A stretch of DNA of 64,000 nucleotides from Prevotella sp. E13-27 (GCF_023217965.1 NZ_JALPSC010000002.1:1240001-1304000); one strand, 5' to 3'. Positions 37,196 through 46,951 are shown, counted from the first letter of the stretch. The notes: generated by a model not told the origin, from the sequence alone. A program made the numbers and translations.

Positions 37196-39793
37196 ATGAA
37201 TAAACAACTCATGAGAGGATGGCTAGGATGGCTTGTTCTATTGCTATTCTCTCCATTTTTAAATATATCATTAATAGCCCAACCCACCACATGGGGTAAG
37301 ACCGAACACAAGGGAGAGCCTTGGGTGAAGAACGTTTCTCGTCCTTACGATATTTCGCGAGGACTTAATGGTCGCCACATCGCTCTTTGGGCATCTCACG
37401 GGCGCTACTTCGAAAATAGCAGGGAACGTTGGCGTTGGCAGCGCCCCCCACTCTACACCACATGTGAAGACCTTTTTACTCAGACCATAGTCGTGCCCTA
37501 CCTCATACCCATGCTTGAGAATGCAGGAGCCGTGGTGTTCACACCACGCGAACGCGACTGGCAGGAACACGAAGTTATAGTCGATAACGACCACTCTTCT
37601 CAAGAGAACTATTGGGAGACCAGCCACCAGCACCATTGGACTCCATCACAGGAAAAAGGCTTTGCTTTCCACACAGGCAACTATGTCGATGGTGAGAATC
37701 CTTTCGAGGCAGGAACATCGCGCATGATTGAGACGACTAAGAACAAAAACAAGTATAGTCAGGCATTTTATCAGCCCACCATTCCTGAAGCTGGCAGCTA
37801 TGCTGTCTATGTGAGCTACACCACTCTTCCTTCAAGCGTTGACGATGCCCGTTACATAGTTTGGCATCAGGGGCAGCCTACTGAGTTTCACGTAAACCAG
37901 ACCATGGGCGGCTCCACATGGGTTTATCTTGGAACCTTTCAGTTCGATGCAGGCTGCGATGCCAGGAACTGCGTCGTCGTAACTAACCAGAGTGCTCATC
38001 ATGGTATTGTCACCACCGATGCCGTTCGCTTCGGAGGAGGCATGGGAAATATTGAGCGTGGTGGCGAGACGAGCCACATGCCTCGCTGTCTTGAAGGAGC
38101 ACGATACTATGCACAGTGGGCAGGCATGCCCTACTCTGTCTATTCCTCAAAGGGTGGAGAGAACGACTATGCCGACGACATCAATGCCCGTTCGCTGATG
38201 CTCAACGAGCTTTGCGGAGGTTCTGTCTATGCTCCTGACTCTGTTGGCCGACGCGTTCCCATTGAGCTGTCATTGGCTGTTCACAGCGATGCCGGCTATG
38301 TTCGTCCTAAAGGCGACGGCATCTATGGCTCCCTTACCATCTGCACCACAAATCGTGGTGACTCCCTTCTTGCTGCAGGCTGTTCGCGACAGATGTCAAA
38401 GGACTTTGCGTCAGAGATACTCGACAATGCCACCCACGACATTCAGAAGACTTTCGGTAACTGGAATCCACGCGAGGTTCGCGATCGCAACTATTCTGAG
38501 ACGCGCCTTCCGCTTGTTCCCTCAGCCATCTTTGAAACACTGTCACACCAGAGTTTCCCTGACATGAAATATGGTCTCGACCCTAATTTCCGATTCACCC
38601 TTGCGCGCTCTATCTACAAGACCATCCTACGCTATAGCAGTCGCACTCACGGCAGCGAATATACTGTTGCTCCGTTGACACCACGCAACTTCCGCATTGA
38701 GTTCACTGACAAGGGCAATGGCGAGGTTCTCATTAGCTGGGCTGCTGTCAAGGATAACCTTGAGCCATCAGCCACACCAACAGCCTATAGACTCTACATA
38801 GCTGAAGGTGATGGTGGTTTCGACAACGGCATGCTTGTCAACGGCACTGCTGTCACCACCCGTCTTCGCAAGGGTTCGCTCGTCCATTTCCGTGTGGCAG
38901 CAGTAAACAAAGGCGGTGAGAGTTTTCCCTCACAGGTTCTGTCAGCTTGCTATAACTCTGACAAGGCAAAGTCAATACTCATTGTCGATGGCTTCCATCG
39001 TCTGTCGTCGCCAGCTGTTACAACCAATGGTTTCGACCTCTATGCCGATGCAGGTGTAAGCTATGGACGCACATGCGGATTCATTGGCCGTCAGACAGGC
39101 TTCGACGACAGCCGCATAGGTCTTGAGGACTCTACTGGCCTTGGCTATTCCACTCACGAGCTTCAGGGACAATTCATCGGAGGCAATGACTTCAACTATG
39201 TGAGAGCTCATGCTTCAGCCATCCATCAGTCTGGCGACTACAATATTGTAAGCTGCTCATCGGAAGAGGCACCAAACATGCCTCTCTACAAATACAACAT
39301 GATAGACCTTGCCCTCGGACTTGAGTGCGACGATGGTCATAGCCTGCTCTACTACAAGGCATTTCCAAACACTCTGCGACAGGCCATAAGCCAGTTCGTA
39401 GCTCAGGGTGGACGTCTTCTCGTGTCAGGAGCGTTCACAGCCAGCGATATGAAGACCACTGAAGAAAAAATCTTTTTACAGCAGACTCTCAGATGTGGTC
39501 TGAACAGTCACTACAACGGCGATTCTGAGACGGTGACAGGCCTCGGCACCTCGTTCGATTTCTACCACCGTTTTTCGCCCAACCACTATGCTGCCACAAG
39601 CTGCGATGCTCTTGCCCCCATGGGTGAAGGTGTCTTCAGCGCCATGCTCTATGCCGATGGCACCTGTGCAGCTACAGCCTACAGTGGCAGTGACACTCGT
39701 CTGTTTGTGATGGGCTTCCCATGGGAGTGCATCAAAGGCGAGAAGAAACGCACTTCTATCATGAAGGGCATAACGAAATTCCTATTACAATAA
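37196..39793 (+). CDS. Exported golvesin-domain, N-acetylmuramoyl-L-alanine-amidase-like protein
   Basis: An 865-residue exported protein (signal peptide about 1-29). NGRHIALWASHGRYF near residue 58 and ELSLAVHSDAGY near 360, with AIFETLSHQSF near 445, are placed like the zinc ligands and catalytic Glu of amidase_3 enzymes. Between them lies a golvesin/xanthan-lyase-type beta-sandwich (AGSYAVYVSYTTLPSSVDDARY ... HHGIVTTDAVRFGGGMG, residues about 200-285). A fibronectin III-like module follows at about 500-585, then a C-terminal Rossmann-like domain. Peptidoglycan or glycan hydrolysis is likely; the exact substrate is not certain. It lies 8 bp after the acyltransferase gene. Confidence 0.72.
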   Translation: MNKQLMRGWLGWLVLLLFSPFLNISLIAQPTTWGKTEHKGEPWVKNVSRPYDISRGLNGRHIALWASHGRYFENSRERWRWQRPPLYTTCEDLFTQTIVVPYLIPMLENAGAVVFTPRERDWQEHEVIVDNDHSSQENYWETSHQHHWTPSQEKGFAFHTGNYVDGENPFEAGTSRMIETTKNKNKYSQAFYQPTIPEAGSYAVYVSYTTLPSSVDDARYIVWHQGQPTEFHVNQTMGGSTWVYLGTFQFDAGCDARNCVVVTNQSAHHGIVTTDAVRFGGGMGNIERGGETSHMPRCLEGARYYAQWAGMPYSVYSSKGGENDYADDINARSLMLNELCGGSVYAPDSVGRRVPIELSLAVHSDAGYVRPKGDGIYGSLTICTTNRGDSLLAAGCSRQMSKDFASEILDNATHDIQKTFGNWNPREVRDRNYSETRLPLVPSAIFETLSHQSFPDMKYGLDPNFRFTLARSIYKTILRYSSRTHGSEYTVAPLTPRNFRIEFTDKGNGEVLISWAAVKDNLEPSATPTAYRLYIAEGDGGFDNGMLVNGTAVTTRLRKGSLVHFRVAAVNKGGESFPSQVLSACYNSDKAKSILIVDGFHRLSSPAVTTNGFDLYADAGVSYGRTCGFIGRQTGFDDSRIGLEDSTGLGYSTHELQGQFIGGNDFNYVRAHASAIHQSGDYNIVSCSSEEAPNMPLYKYNMIDLALGLECDDGHSLLYYKAFPNTLRQAISQFVAQGGRLLVSGAFTASDMKTTEEKIFLQQTLRCGLNSHYNGDSETVTGLGTSFDFYHRFSPNHYAATSCDALAPMGEGVFSAMLYADGTCAATAYSGSDTRLFVMGFPWECIKGEKKRTSIMKGITKFLLQ

Positions 39794-39829
39794 TATAATC
39801 AGTACCTAATTAATCTTATTTAAATCATT

Positions 39830-40183
39830 ATGACAAAAATTCAAGCTAATGCCACAGGCACAAGAAGTATCGAAGTTAGTGACGAACACTTGCAGACGAT
39901 TGACGACTACCAGCTCTTTCGCGACCTCATCGACTCTACAGGCTATGTTGACGAAGAGGTTCTCGACAAACTGAAGTTCAACGTCCGTTCCCTGCTCGAG
40001 TCAGAAACAGGCAAAGACAAGCGTCTGCTCGACTTGTGTCTTGACGTTATCTACCATCAGAACATGAAAGCCTTTGGTCTTCAGCAGCTTGTCCTGCTAT
40101 ACATAAACTGGAAGGACAGAGCGACAGATGCCGAAGCTAATCTCGGCACCTCACGGGCCATTCAAGGCACTCCGTTTAATTAA
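39830..40183 (+). CDS. Small hypothetical cytoplasmic protein
   Basis: A 117-residue helical protein of no family I recognise, with an acidic middle (DEEVLDKLKFNVRSLLESETGKDKRLLDLCLDVIYHQ). There is no signal peptide. It ends 6 bp before ygiQ and is likely co-transcribed with it. The reading frame is well coded, with no antisense competitor. Confidence 0.65.
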   Translation: MTKIQANATGTRSIEVSDEHLQTIDDYQLFRDLIDSTGYVDEEVLDKLKFNVRSLLESETGKDKRLLDLCLDVIYHQNMKAFGLQQLVLLYINWKDRATDAEANLGTSRAIQGTPFN

Positions 40184-40189
40184 ACATTT

Positions 40190-42190
40190 ATGGAATATAG
40201 GCTAACAGATTTTCTTCCTACAACCAAAAAAGAACTTGAACTCCGAGGATGGGATTACGTTGATGTAATCCTATTCTCGGCCGATGCATATGTAGATCAC
40301 CCCTCGTTTGGTGCTGCCGTGATTGGCCGCACACTCGAAGCCGCAGGTTTCCGTGTAGCTATTGTGCCCCAACCCGACTGGCATGGCGACTATCGTGATT
40401 TCAAGAAGCTTGGTCGCCCACGCTTGTTTTTTGGTGTGGCCCCTGGCTGCATGGACTCTATGGTCAACAAGTACACGGCAGCACGCCGTCTGCGCTCTGA
40501 AGATGCATATAGTCCCGATGGCCGCCACGACATGCGTCCTGAGTACCCCACAATAGTATATTCTAAGATACTCAAGGAACTCTATCCCGATGTGCCTGTA
40601 GTGCTGGGTGGCATAGAGGCTTCGCTGCGACGCGTGACCCATTACGATTATTGGAGCGACGAACTTAAGAAATGCCTGCTTTGCTATTCGCCTGCCGATA
40701 TGATTACCTACGGCATGGGCGAGAAAGTTAACATCGAACTGGCACGCCGTCTGGCTGCCGGCGAGAGCATTCGCGATATTCGCGACCTGCCTCAAACCGT
40801 TTATCTCTCACGTAAGGAGGATATCATCGGTGGCATTACCGATCGCGACATCGTGCTGCACTCACACGAGGAGTGTCTAAAGAATAAAAAAGCTCAGGCC
40901 GAGAACTTCAAGAACGTAGAGGAGCAGTCGAACATGATGCATGCCCAGCGCCTGCTTCAGGGTGTCGATGGTCGCTACGTAGTAGTTAATCCGCCCTATC
41001 CGCCTATGACTACTGAAGAGCTCGATGCCTCTTTCGACCTACCCTATACGCGTCAGCCCCATCCTAAATACAAGGGTAAGCGCATTCCTGCTTACGACAT
41101 GATTAAGTTCAGCGTCAACATCCATCGCGGCTGTTTTGGCGGATGTGCCTTCTGCACCATCTCTGCCCATCAGGGCAAGTTCATCACCTGTCGTTCTAAG
41201 GAGAGCATTCTGCGCGAGGTAAAACAAATCATTGAGATGCCCGACTTCAAGGGTAACCTCAGCGACCTTGGTGGTCCTTCTGCCAACATGTATGGCATGA
41301 GCGGACGCAATAAGAACGCCTGCGAAAAGTGCCGTCGTCCGTCATGTGTACACCCACAGATATGCCCTAACCTCAATACCGACCATTCCAAACTACTCGA
41401 CATCTATCGCTCTGTCGATGCCCTGCCAGGCATCAAACACAGCTATATAGGCAGTGGCGTGCGCTATGACCTGCTGCTCCATCGCAGCAAGGATGAAGCC
41501 AGCAACAAGGCTGCTATGGAATACACGCGCGAGCTCATCTGCCATCACGTCAGTGGACGCCTCAAGGTTGCCCCTGAGCACACCAGCGATCGTGTGCTCT
41601 ACCTCATGCGCAAGCCCTCATTCAGCCTGTTCTATGAGTTCAAGCGCATCTTCGACCGCATAAATCGCGAGGAAGGTCTGCGCCAGCAGATCATTCCCTA
41701 TTTCATATCCTCCCATCCAGGCTGTCAGGAAGAGGACATGGCCGAGCTTGCGGTCATCACCAAGGGTCTTGACTTCCAACTGGAGCAGGTTCAGGACTTC
41801 ACCCCTACTCCCATGACCAATGCCACTGAGACGTGGTACACAGGCTACGACCCTTATACGCTCGAACCAGTGTTCAGTGCCAAGACACCCAAAGAGAAGC
41901 TCGCCCAGCGTCAGTTCTTCTTCTGGTACAAGCCTGAAGAGCGTCGAGGCATAGAGCAGAGCCTGCGTCGCATAGGTCGTCCTGACCTCATTGCCAAGCT
42001 CTACAGCGGCATGCCTAACACCCATTACAACAACAAGCCTACATCAGGCAGAGACTTTAGAAATGAACCAAAAGCAGGTGGTGGGAAGCCCAAATCTTAT
42101 AATCCTAATTTTAAGAATGAGAATAATAGAACAAAGCATAATAGCGAAAAATCCACAGAAGAAAAGCGAGGACGGAATCGTCGTCACTGA
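40190..42190 (+). CDS. YgiQ-family radical SAM protein
   Basis: A 666-residue protein. Residues 1-290 form the UPF0313 N-terminal region (LPTTKKELELRGWDYVDVILFSADAYVDHPSFG). The radical SAM cluster motif CFGGCAFC is near residue 315, an unusual CX3CX2C start of a TIM-barrel domain. CEKCRRPSCVHPQICPN near 385 supplies additional cysteines. HSYIGSGVRYDLLL and KVAPEHTSDRVL follow. The last 50 residues are low-complexity, rich in Asn, Lys and Arg. The reaction is not known. The last 74 bp overlap the next gene in another frame. Confidence 0.9.
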   Translation: MEYRLTDFLPTTKKELELRGWDYVDVILFSADAYVDHPSFGAAVIGRTLEAAGFRVAIVPQPDWHGDYRDFKKLGRPRLFFGVAPGCMDSMVNKYTAARRLRSEDAYSPDGRHDMRPEYPTIVYSKILKELYPDVPVVLGGIEASLRRVTHYDYWSDELKKCLLCYSPADMITYGMGEKVNIELARRLAAGESIRDIRDLPQTVYLSRKEDIIGGITDRDIVLHSHEECLKNKKAQAENFKNVEEQSNMMHAQRLLQGVDGRYVVVNPPYPPMTTEELDASFDLPYTRQPHPKYKGKRIPAYDMIKFSVNIHRGCFGGCAFCTISAHQGKFITCRSKESILREVKQIIEMPDFKGNLSDLGGPSANMYGMSGRNKNACEKCRRPSCVHPQICPNLNTDHSKLLDIYRSVDALPGIKHSYIGSGVRYDLLLHRSKDEASNKAAMEYTRELICHHVSGRLKVAPEHTSDRVLYLMRKPSFSLFYEFKRIFDRINREEGLRQQIIPYFISSHPGCQEEDMAELAVITKGLDFQLEQVQDFTPTPMTNATETWYTGYDPYTLEPVFSAKTPKEKLAQRQFFFWYKPEERRGIEQSLRRIGRPDLIAKLYSGMPNTHYNNKPTSGRDFRNEPKAGGGKPKSYNPNFKNENNRTKHNSEKSTEEKRGRNRRH

Positions 42191-42914
42191 TGATTTCATT
42201 GCCGTCATCGATGGCTCCACCTCTAAGACAGATCGTCGCTACAGTCTGTTCAAGAGCAACGGACGCTACGCAATGTCGCTTGTGGCAGGTGTTTTACGCA
42301 AAGCTCCTAAGGACATGACCTGCCATCAGTTCTGTCTGAAAGCCTCGAGAGCCATTGCTAAGCAGTATAAGAAGTCACAACTGCAGCACCTTCTGGAGCA
42401 CCCTGAGGAGCGACTCACTGCCTCGTGCATAGTCTTCAGCCGATTGCGTCGCGAAGTGTGGCTTGTTGGCGACTGCCAGTGCCTCATTGGTGGCACCCTC
42501 TACGACAATCCCAAGCCCTACGAGCAGCAGTTGGCTGAGCGTCGTGCAAAGATTATCTTTGAAAGCCCCATGCCTCACGACCATTTCCTCACTAACGACA
42601 CAGCGCGTGCAGCCATCATTCCCTTCATGCTCGAGGCCATGAAGCAGCAGAACAAGACCTATGCCGTCATCGATGGTTTCCCCATTCCTGAGCAGCATGT
42701 GCCCATCATAACCCTCGACTTCCAACCTTGGGAGATAGTGCTTGCCTCCGATGGCTATCCTGTTCTCTGCCCCACCCTTGAGGAGTCAGAAGCAAAGCTT
42801 GCCCATCAGCGAGCCAACGACCCATTGAACATAGGCGAGTTCAAAGCCACAAAGGGCTTCATGGCAGGCTTTAACTCTTTCGATGACAGGGCATACATAA
42901 GATTTCAGGTCTGA
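42117..42914 (+). CDS. PP2C-like protein of unknown function
   Basis: A 265-residue protein when started at the ATG at 42117 (MRIIEQSIIAKN); a longer frame starts at 41991 but only adds sequence antiphase to YgiQ. The order GIVVTDDFIAVIDGSTSK, ASCIVFSRLRREVWLVGDCQC and IVLASDGYPVL resembles PP2C phosphatase motifs (DG, GD and ASDG). This suggests a PP2C-like metal-dependent fold, although overall similarity to true phosphatases looks low. It overlaps ygiQ by 74 bp and precedes the tRNA-Arg promoter. Confidence 0.7.
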   Translation: MRIIEQSIIAKNPQKKSEDGIVVTDDFIAVIDGSTSKTDRRYSLFKSNGRYAMSLVAGVLRKAPKDMTCHQFCLKASRAIAKQYKKSQLQHLLEHPEERLTASCIVFSRLRREVWLVGDCQCLIGGTLYDNPKPYEQQLAERRAKIIFESPMPHDHFLTNDTARAAIIPFMLEAMKQQNKTYAVIDGFPIPEQHVPIITLDFQPWEIVLASDGYPVLCPTLEESEAKLAHQRANDPLNIGEFKATKGFMAGFNSFDDRAYIRFQV

Positions 42915-42917
42915 AAT

Positions 42918-42948
42918 TTGGTGGTTTTAATAAAAATAACTACCTTTG
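42918..42948 (+). promoter_or_regulatory. Promoter of tRNA-Arg(TCT)
   Basis: TTG (42918-42920), 20 bp, TACCTTTG (42941-42948), a textbook Bacteroidetes promoter 22 bp before the tRNA. Confidence 0.75.
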
Positions 42949-42970
42949 CACCCGCTTTCAGAAAAAAGCT

Positions 42971-43044
42971 GGTTCCGTAGCTCAGCTGGATAGAGCAACA
43001 GCCTTCTAAGCTGTGGGTCTCGGGTTCGAATCCCGACGGAATCA
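42971..43044 (+). tRNA. tRNA-Arg (anticodon TCT)
   Basis: A 74-nt cloverleaf: acceptor GGTTCCG with CGGAATC, D arm GCTCAGCTGGATAGAGC, anticodon stem ACAGC/GCTGT with loop CTTCTAA, T arm with GGTTCGAATCC, discriminator A. CCA is not encoded. It reads AGA codons. Confidence 0.95.
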
Positions 43045-43045
43045 C

Positions 43046-43086
43046 ATAAAAAATCGGCAAGTTAATCACTTGCCGATTTTTTATTT
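43046..43086. terminator. Bidirectional terminator between tRNA-Arg and the antiporter gene
   Basis: A stem of about 14 bp (ATCGGCAAGT with ACTTGCCGAT, flanked by A and T runs) around the loop TAATC. It serves the tRNA on the plus strand and overlaps the TAA stop of the minus-strand antiporter gene. Confidence 0.88.
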
Positions 43087-45333
43087 TTCTCCGATGAGTG
43101 CATCGAGACTCTCTTGCTCGCCTACCACCCAGACAATGTCGCCCTCTTGGAACTTACGATCTGGACGGAATGGCGACAGGTTCTCTTCGCCCTCTTCCAG
43201 TCCTACAACCATGATGCTGTATTTGCGGCGTATGTCGCTGTCTTTAAGCGTCTGACCAATAAACGGACTGTCACCGCCAATTATTATCTGGCGCAGCTTC
43301 ATCTCGCGCTTCTCCAGCTCAGCATCCTCGCCCAGTGTCTCGCCCTCTATGGCTGCACTGAACTTTGCCAGCTGATCGTCGCTTCCAATGACCTGCAATC
43401 GGTCATGAGGGAAGATGATGAAGTCACCATCAGGAATGTTCAGGCGGAATCCTCCACGCAAGATGCTGCTCACATGTACGCCATATTTCTGTCCGAGATT
43501 CAGCTGTCTCAGCGTCTGTCCCATCCATTGTGAGTTTCCAGGCACCTCGAAATCAGCAATATGTATATCACGGTCGAGCAGACGTCCCTCATATAGCGGA
43601 CGCTTCTTTCCGTGCACCTGCGCCTCAATGTCGCGCGAACGCAGATTGTTTATGAACAGGCGCTCCAGCATTATGCTGTTATGTTTTATGCTTCTCGAGA
43701 ACACCATGAGGAACACTATGCCCACACCAGCGAAGAACATGATGACAAATCCGAAGTCAAACATGTGATGAAGTATGTAGAACACGAAGCTTGCCGCAAT
43801 GACCACCCTCACCACAAACGTGAAGATGAGTGGCATATGGTTACGATTGCTCTCTGCCCATAGTGCCTTCCACTCCTCAGAGCGATTCTTCTTCACCACC
43901 ATAGCGCGCAGGAACGGTGCAATGAGCGTCACGCTGACAAGAGCCGTCACGGCGCTGGCATACCACGACTGTGGCAGCATCTTTGCCATGAAAGGATGGA
44001 AGAACATGAACATCAGCGTTATGACAGCCGATGACAGTATGCTGTACACCACCACGTTGACGCCCATCTGAGTGAGCAGCGACTTCCACTTGTTGTGCTC
44101 CGTAGAATCAGGATGGCTCATCGACAGACGATTCAACAGGCTTATCAATCGTGACGGCAGTCGAGGTTCAATGGCGTTATAAACGGGCAGTGCGAAGCGA
44201 ATCATGTAAGGTGTGAGGAACGTCGTGATGACACTCACCGCCACCACCACAGGATAGAGGAAATCGCTTATCACTCCCAGTCCCAGTCCCAGCGAGGCTA
44301 TGATAAACGAGAACTCACCTATCTGAGCCATTGAAAATCCGCAGCGCATGGCCGACTTCAGCGACTCTCCGCCAAGCATGAACGAGAACGAGCCGAATAC
44401 GCTCTGTCCTATGATAATCGTCATCACGAGCACGAAGATGGGAATGGCATAGTCAACGAGTATCTTTGGATCTACAAGCATGCCCACTGACACGAAGAAT
44501 ATGGCTCCAAAGAGGTTCTTCACTGGCTCCACGACCTTCTCAATATTCTCTGCCTCCACTGTCTCTGCCAGTATGCTTCCCATGATAAATGCTCCGAATG
44601 CCGACGAGAATCCCACCTTCGTTGAGAATACCGCCATGGCGCAGCACAGTCCCAGCGACACTATAAGCAGCACCTCAGCATTGATGAGCTTGCGCACAGA
44701 GCGCAGGAACAGTGGCACGGCGAAGATGCCCACCACGAGCCACAGTATGAGGAAGAATCCTATTTTTACTATGCTGCCTATCATCTGTCCTCCGTCAGGG
44801 TTCGAGCCGCTTGCTATGGCGCTCAGCATAACCATCATCACTATGGCGAGTATATCCTCCAATATGAGCACCGACATCACCAGTCCTGCAAACTGCTGCT
44901 GTCTTAGTCCCAGGTCTCCAAATGCCTTATATATAATGGTTGTCGATGACATGGCGAGCATACCACCTAAGAATATGCAGTCCATCTTAGGCCATCCGAA
45001 GGCGAAGCCCACGCACACTCCCAGTATCGTCATGCAGAAGATTATGCTTATCGTCGATATTATCGGCGATGCTCCCATCTTCAGGATTTTCTTGAACGAG
45101 AAGTCCAGTCCCAGTGAGAACAGCAGGAACATCACTCCAATGTCTGCCCACAGCTTGATGTTCGACATGTCAACAACACTAGTCGTATATGGCATGTGTG
45201 GCGACACGAGGAATCCAGCCATGATATATCCCAGCACGAGTGGCTGTTTCAGTTTTTTGAAAATGATAGTCACCACCCCTGCAACCATCAGTATGAGTGC
45301 TAAATCTTGTATAAGTGCTGGAAGTTCTGACAT
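43081..45333 (-). CDS. CPA2-family cation:proton antiporter with TrkA-C domains (KefB-like)
   Basis: A 750-residue inner-membrane protein. Residues 1-390 hold the 12-13-helix exchanger (KLKQPLVLGYIMAGFLVSPH, FLLFSLGLDFSFKK, MSSTTIIYKAFGDLGL, VLILEDILAI with the ion-site Asp). A second membrane part lies at about 420-560. The C-terminus holds two TrkA-C-like modules (about 600-670 and 680-745) with FEVPGNSQWMGQTL and GGDSPFIGQTL. No TrkA-N Rossmann domain is seen. Exchange of K+ or Na+ for protons is likely. It differs clearly from the antiporter at 8341. Confidence 0.88.
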   Translation of the reverse strand: MSELPALIQDLALILMVAGVVTIIFKKLKQPLVLGYIMAGFLVSPHMPYTTSVVDMSNIKLWADIGVMFLLFSLGLDFSFKKILKMGASPIISTISIIFCMTILGVCVGFAFGWPKMDCIFLGGMLAMSSTTIIYKAFGDLGLRQQQFAGLVMSVLILEDILAIVMMVMLSAIASGSNPDGGQMIGSIVKIGFFLILWLVVGIFAVPLFLRSVRKLINAEVLLIVSLGLCCAMAVFSTKVGFSSAFGAFIMGSILAETVEAENIEKVVEPVKNLFGAIFFVSVGMLVDPKILVDYAIPIFVLVMTIIIGQSVFGSFSFMLGGESLKSAMRCGFSMAQIGEFSFIIASLGLGLGVISDFLYPVVVAVSVITTFLTPYMIRFALPVYNAIEPRLPSRLISLLNRLSMSHPDSTEHNKWKSLLTQMGVNVVVYSILSSAVITLMFMFFHPFMAKMLPQSWYASAVTALVSVTLIAPFLRAMVVKKNRSEEWKALWAESNRNHMPLIFTFVVRVVIAASFVFYILHHMFDFGFVIMFFAGVGIVFLMVFSRSIKHNSIMLERLFINNLRSRDIEAQVHGKKRPLYEGRLLDRDIHIADFEVPGNSQWMGQTLRQLNLGQKYGVHVSSILRGGFRLNIPDGDFIIFPHDRLQVIGSDDQLAKFSAAIEGETLGEDAELEKREMKLRQIIIGGDSPFIGQTLKDSDIRRKYSIMVVGLEEGEENLSPFRPDRKFQEGDIVWVVGEQESLDALIGEK

Positions 45334-45341
45334 CTTCTATA

Positions 45342-45385
45342 ATTGAGAATTGAGAGTTGAGAATTGAGAATTGAGAGGTAGGATT
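45342..45385. repeat. Heptad repeat (ATTGAGA type)
   Basis: Five to six 7-bp units related to TTGAGAA lie just upstream of the antiporter start codon on its minus strand. The same repeat type occurs at 7165. Confidence 0.6.
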
Positions 45386-45388
45386 AGA

Positions 45389-45436
45389 AGTCTAAAGTCT
45401 ATAGTCTAAAGTCTATAGTCTCTAAAGTCTGTAGTC
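45389..45436. repeat. Heptad repeat AGTCTAW overlapping the end of pepT
   Basis: Units alternate AGTCTAA and AGTCTAT, with one 2-bp insertion, for about seven copies. The pepT stop codon (45406-45408) and its last codons lie within the array. Confidence 0.65.
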
Positions 45437-46659
45437 AAAATCTCTACAGTCTTCACGATGACATTCATGGCCTTTTCCATAGACTGTATGGGCACAAACT
45501 CGTAAGGTCCGTGGAAGTTCAGTCCACCTGCGAAGATGTTAGGACAAGGCAGTCCCTTGAACGACAGCTGTGCGCCGTCTGTGCCTCCACGTATAGGCTT
45601 CACCTTTGGCTCCACGCCTGCCTCCTTCATAGCCTTCATCACGAGGTCTATCACATGACGCTGTGGGTCCACCATCTCCTTCATGTTATAGTACTGGTCG
45701 TTCACCTCACAGCTCACCGTTCCCTCGCCATACTTAGCATTCATCTCGTCGGCACATCTTTTTATATAAGCCTTTCGTGCCTCGAACTTCTCGCGGTCAT
45801 GGTCGCGTATTATGTAGCTCAGCTTGCCCAGCTCCGTATTTGTCTGCATGCCAATGAGATGATAGAATCCCTCGTAGCCCTCTGTCGTCTCAGGAGTCTC
45901 GTTGGCAGGCAGCATTGCCGCAAACTCCACTGCCAGTCGGTTAGCGTTGACCATTTTTCCTTTGGCATATCCTGGGTGTACGCTCACACCCTTTATGGTG
46001 ATCTTTGCCGATGCAGCGTTGAAGTTCTCATACTCCAGCTCACCCACATCACCGCCGTCCATGGTGTAGCCCCACTGACAGCCGAACTTCTTCACGTCGA
46101 AGTGATGAGCGCCCATGCCTATCTCCTCATCGGGGTTAAACGCCACGCGCACCTTTCCGTGTCTTATCTCCTTATGGTCGCGCAGATAGCACATGGCCTG
46201 CATAATCTCAGCTATGCCCGCCTTGTCGTCAGCGCCCAGCAGAGTATGTCCGTCAGTCACTATCAGGTCCTCGCCCACGTGTGACAGTAGCTCAGGAAAC
46301 TTCTTTGGTCCGAGCACCATTCCCTCTGACAGCACAATGTCTTTTCCGTCATAGTTCTCCACTATCCTCGGCTTAATATTTGCACCAGAGCAGTCGGGGC
46401 TTGTGTCGTAGTGCGAAATAAAACCTATTGTGGGCACCTGGCTCTCGTCAAGCCCTGTTCCCTCCAGGTTTGCAGGCAGAGTGCCATACAGATAGCCTTT
46501 GTCATCCATCTCCACGTCAGACAGTCCCTCTGCCTCCATCTCTTTCTTCAGATATTCAGCAAACACCAGCTGTTTCTTGGTGCTTGGCACTGTCTCACTC
46601 TCTTCTGCCGACTGTGTGTCGAACTTCGTATAATTCAGGAATCTCTCAATGATATTCAT
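45406..46659 (-). CDS. pepT: Peptidase T (tripeptide aminopeptidase)
   Basis: A 417-residue cytoplasmic M20B metallopeptidase that removes N-terminal residues from tripeptides. [11 protein letters not shown] (Zn ligand His), [16 protein letters not shown] (bridging Asp), [16 protein letters not shown] (general-base Glu and ligand), [19 protein letters not shown] and [24 protein letters not shown] are all present. The start at 46659 ([17 protein letters not shown]) is chosen; the longer frame crosses the TAACTTTG -7 box. The last nine residues are encoded by the AGTCTAW repeat and are unlikely to be ancestral. Confidence 0.93.
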   Translation of the reverse strand: MNIIERFLNYTKFDTQSAEESETVPSTKKQLVFAEYLKKEMEAEGLSDVEMDDKGYLYGTLPANLEGTGLDESQVPTIGFISHYDTSPDCSGANIKPRIVENYDGKDIVLSEGMVLGPKKFPELLSHVGEDLIVTDGHTLLGADDKAGIAEIMQAMCYLRDHKEIRHGKVRVAFNPDEEIGMGAHHFDVKKFGCQWGYTMDGGDVGELEYENFNAASAKITIKGVSVHPGYAKGKMVNANRLAVEFAAMLPANETPETTEGYEGFYHLIGMQTNTELGKLSYIIRDHDREKFEARKAYIKRCADEMNAKYGEGTVSCEVNDQYYNMKEMVDPQRHVIDLVMKAMKEAGVEPKVKPIRGGTDGAQLSFKGLPCPNIFAGGLNFHGPYEFVPIQSMEKAMNVIVKTVEILTTDFRDYRL

Positions 46660-46689
46660 AATTCTATAGATTTGTTTTATAAGGTGTCG

Positions 46690-46697
46690 CAAAGTTA
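46690..46697 (-). promoter_or_regulatory. Promoter -7 box of pepT
   Basis: CAAAGTTA on the plus strand reads TAACTTTG on the minus strand, about 31 bp before the pepT start. Confidence 0.5.
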
Positions 46698-46832
46698 CGA
46701 AAAGTCGAGCGAAATACAAAAGGAAAGTAAAGAAAAAAACAGAAACAACACTTTTTGATGTTTTTTAGATTGTGAAACAATCGGTGTTTTTGCTCACGAA
46801 ATATGTGAGGTCTCTGCAAGAGACCAAGATTC

Positions 46833-46868
46833 AAAAAAGTCACTCAACCTCTTTCAAGATTGAGTGAC
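46833..46868 (-). terminator. Terminator of tRNA-Val
   Basis: GTCACTCAA (46839-46847) pairs with TTGAGTGAC (46860-46868), and on the minus strand six Ts follow. It lies 8 bp after the tRNA. Confidence 0.85.
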
Positions 46869-46876
46869 CATCTTTG

Positions 46877-46951
46877 TAGGAACATTGGGGCTCGAACCCA
46901 AGACCTCTTCAATGTGACTGAAGCGCTCTGAACCAACTGAGCTATGCTCCT
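46877..46951 (-). tRNA. tRNA-Val (anticodon CAC)
   Basis: A 75-nt cloverleaf on the minus strand: acceptor AGGAGCA with TGTTCCT (one G-T pair), D arm GCTCAGTTGGTTCAGAGC, anticodon stem CTTCA/TGAAG with loop GTCACAT, T stem TTGGG/CCCAA, discriminator A. The anticodon CAC reads GTG. CCA is not encoded. Confidence 0.9.

Noticed and set aside
44480..45346. A 288-codon plus-strand frame over the antiporter gene
   Set aside because: Antisense to the membrane part of the KefB-like protein; Ser/Thr/Met-rich composition is typical of antisense of hydrophobic codons.
46809..46825. GGTCTC ... GAGACC inverted repeat near tRNA-Val as a terminator
   Set aside because: Only 6 bp of stem without a following T run, and a better terminator lies next to the tRNA.
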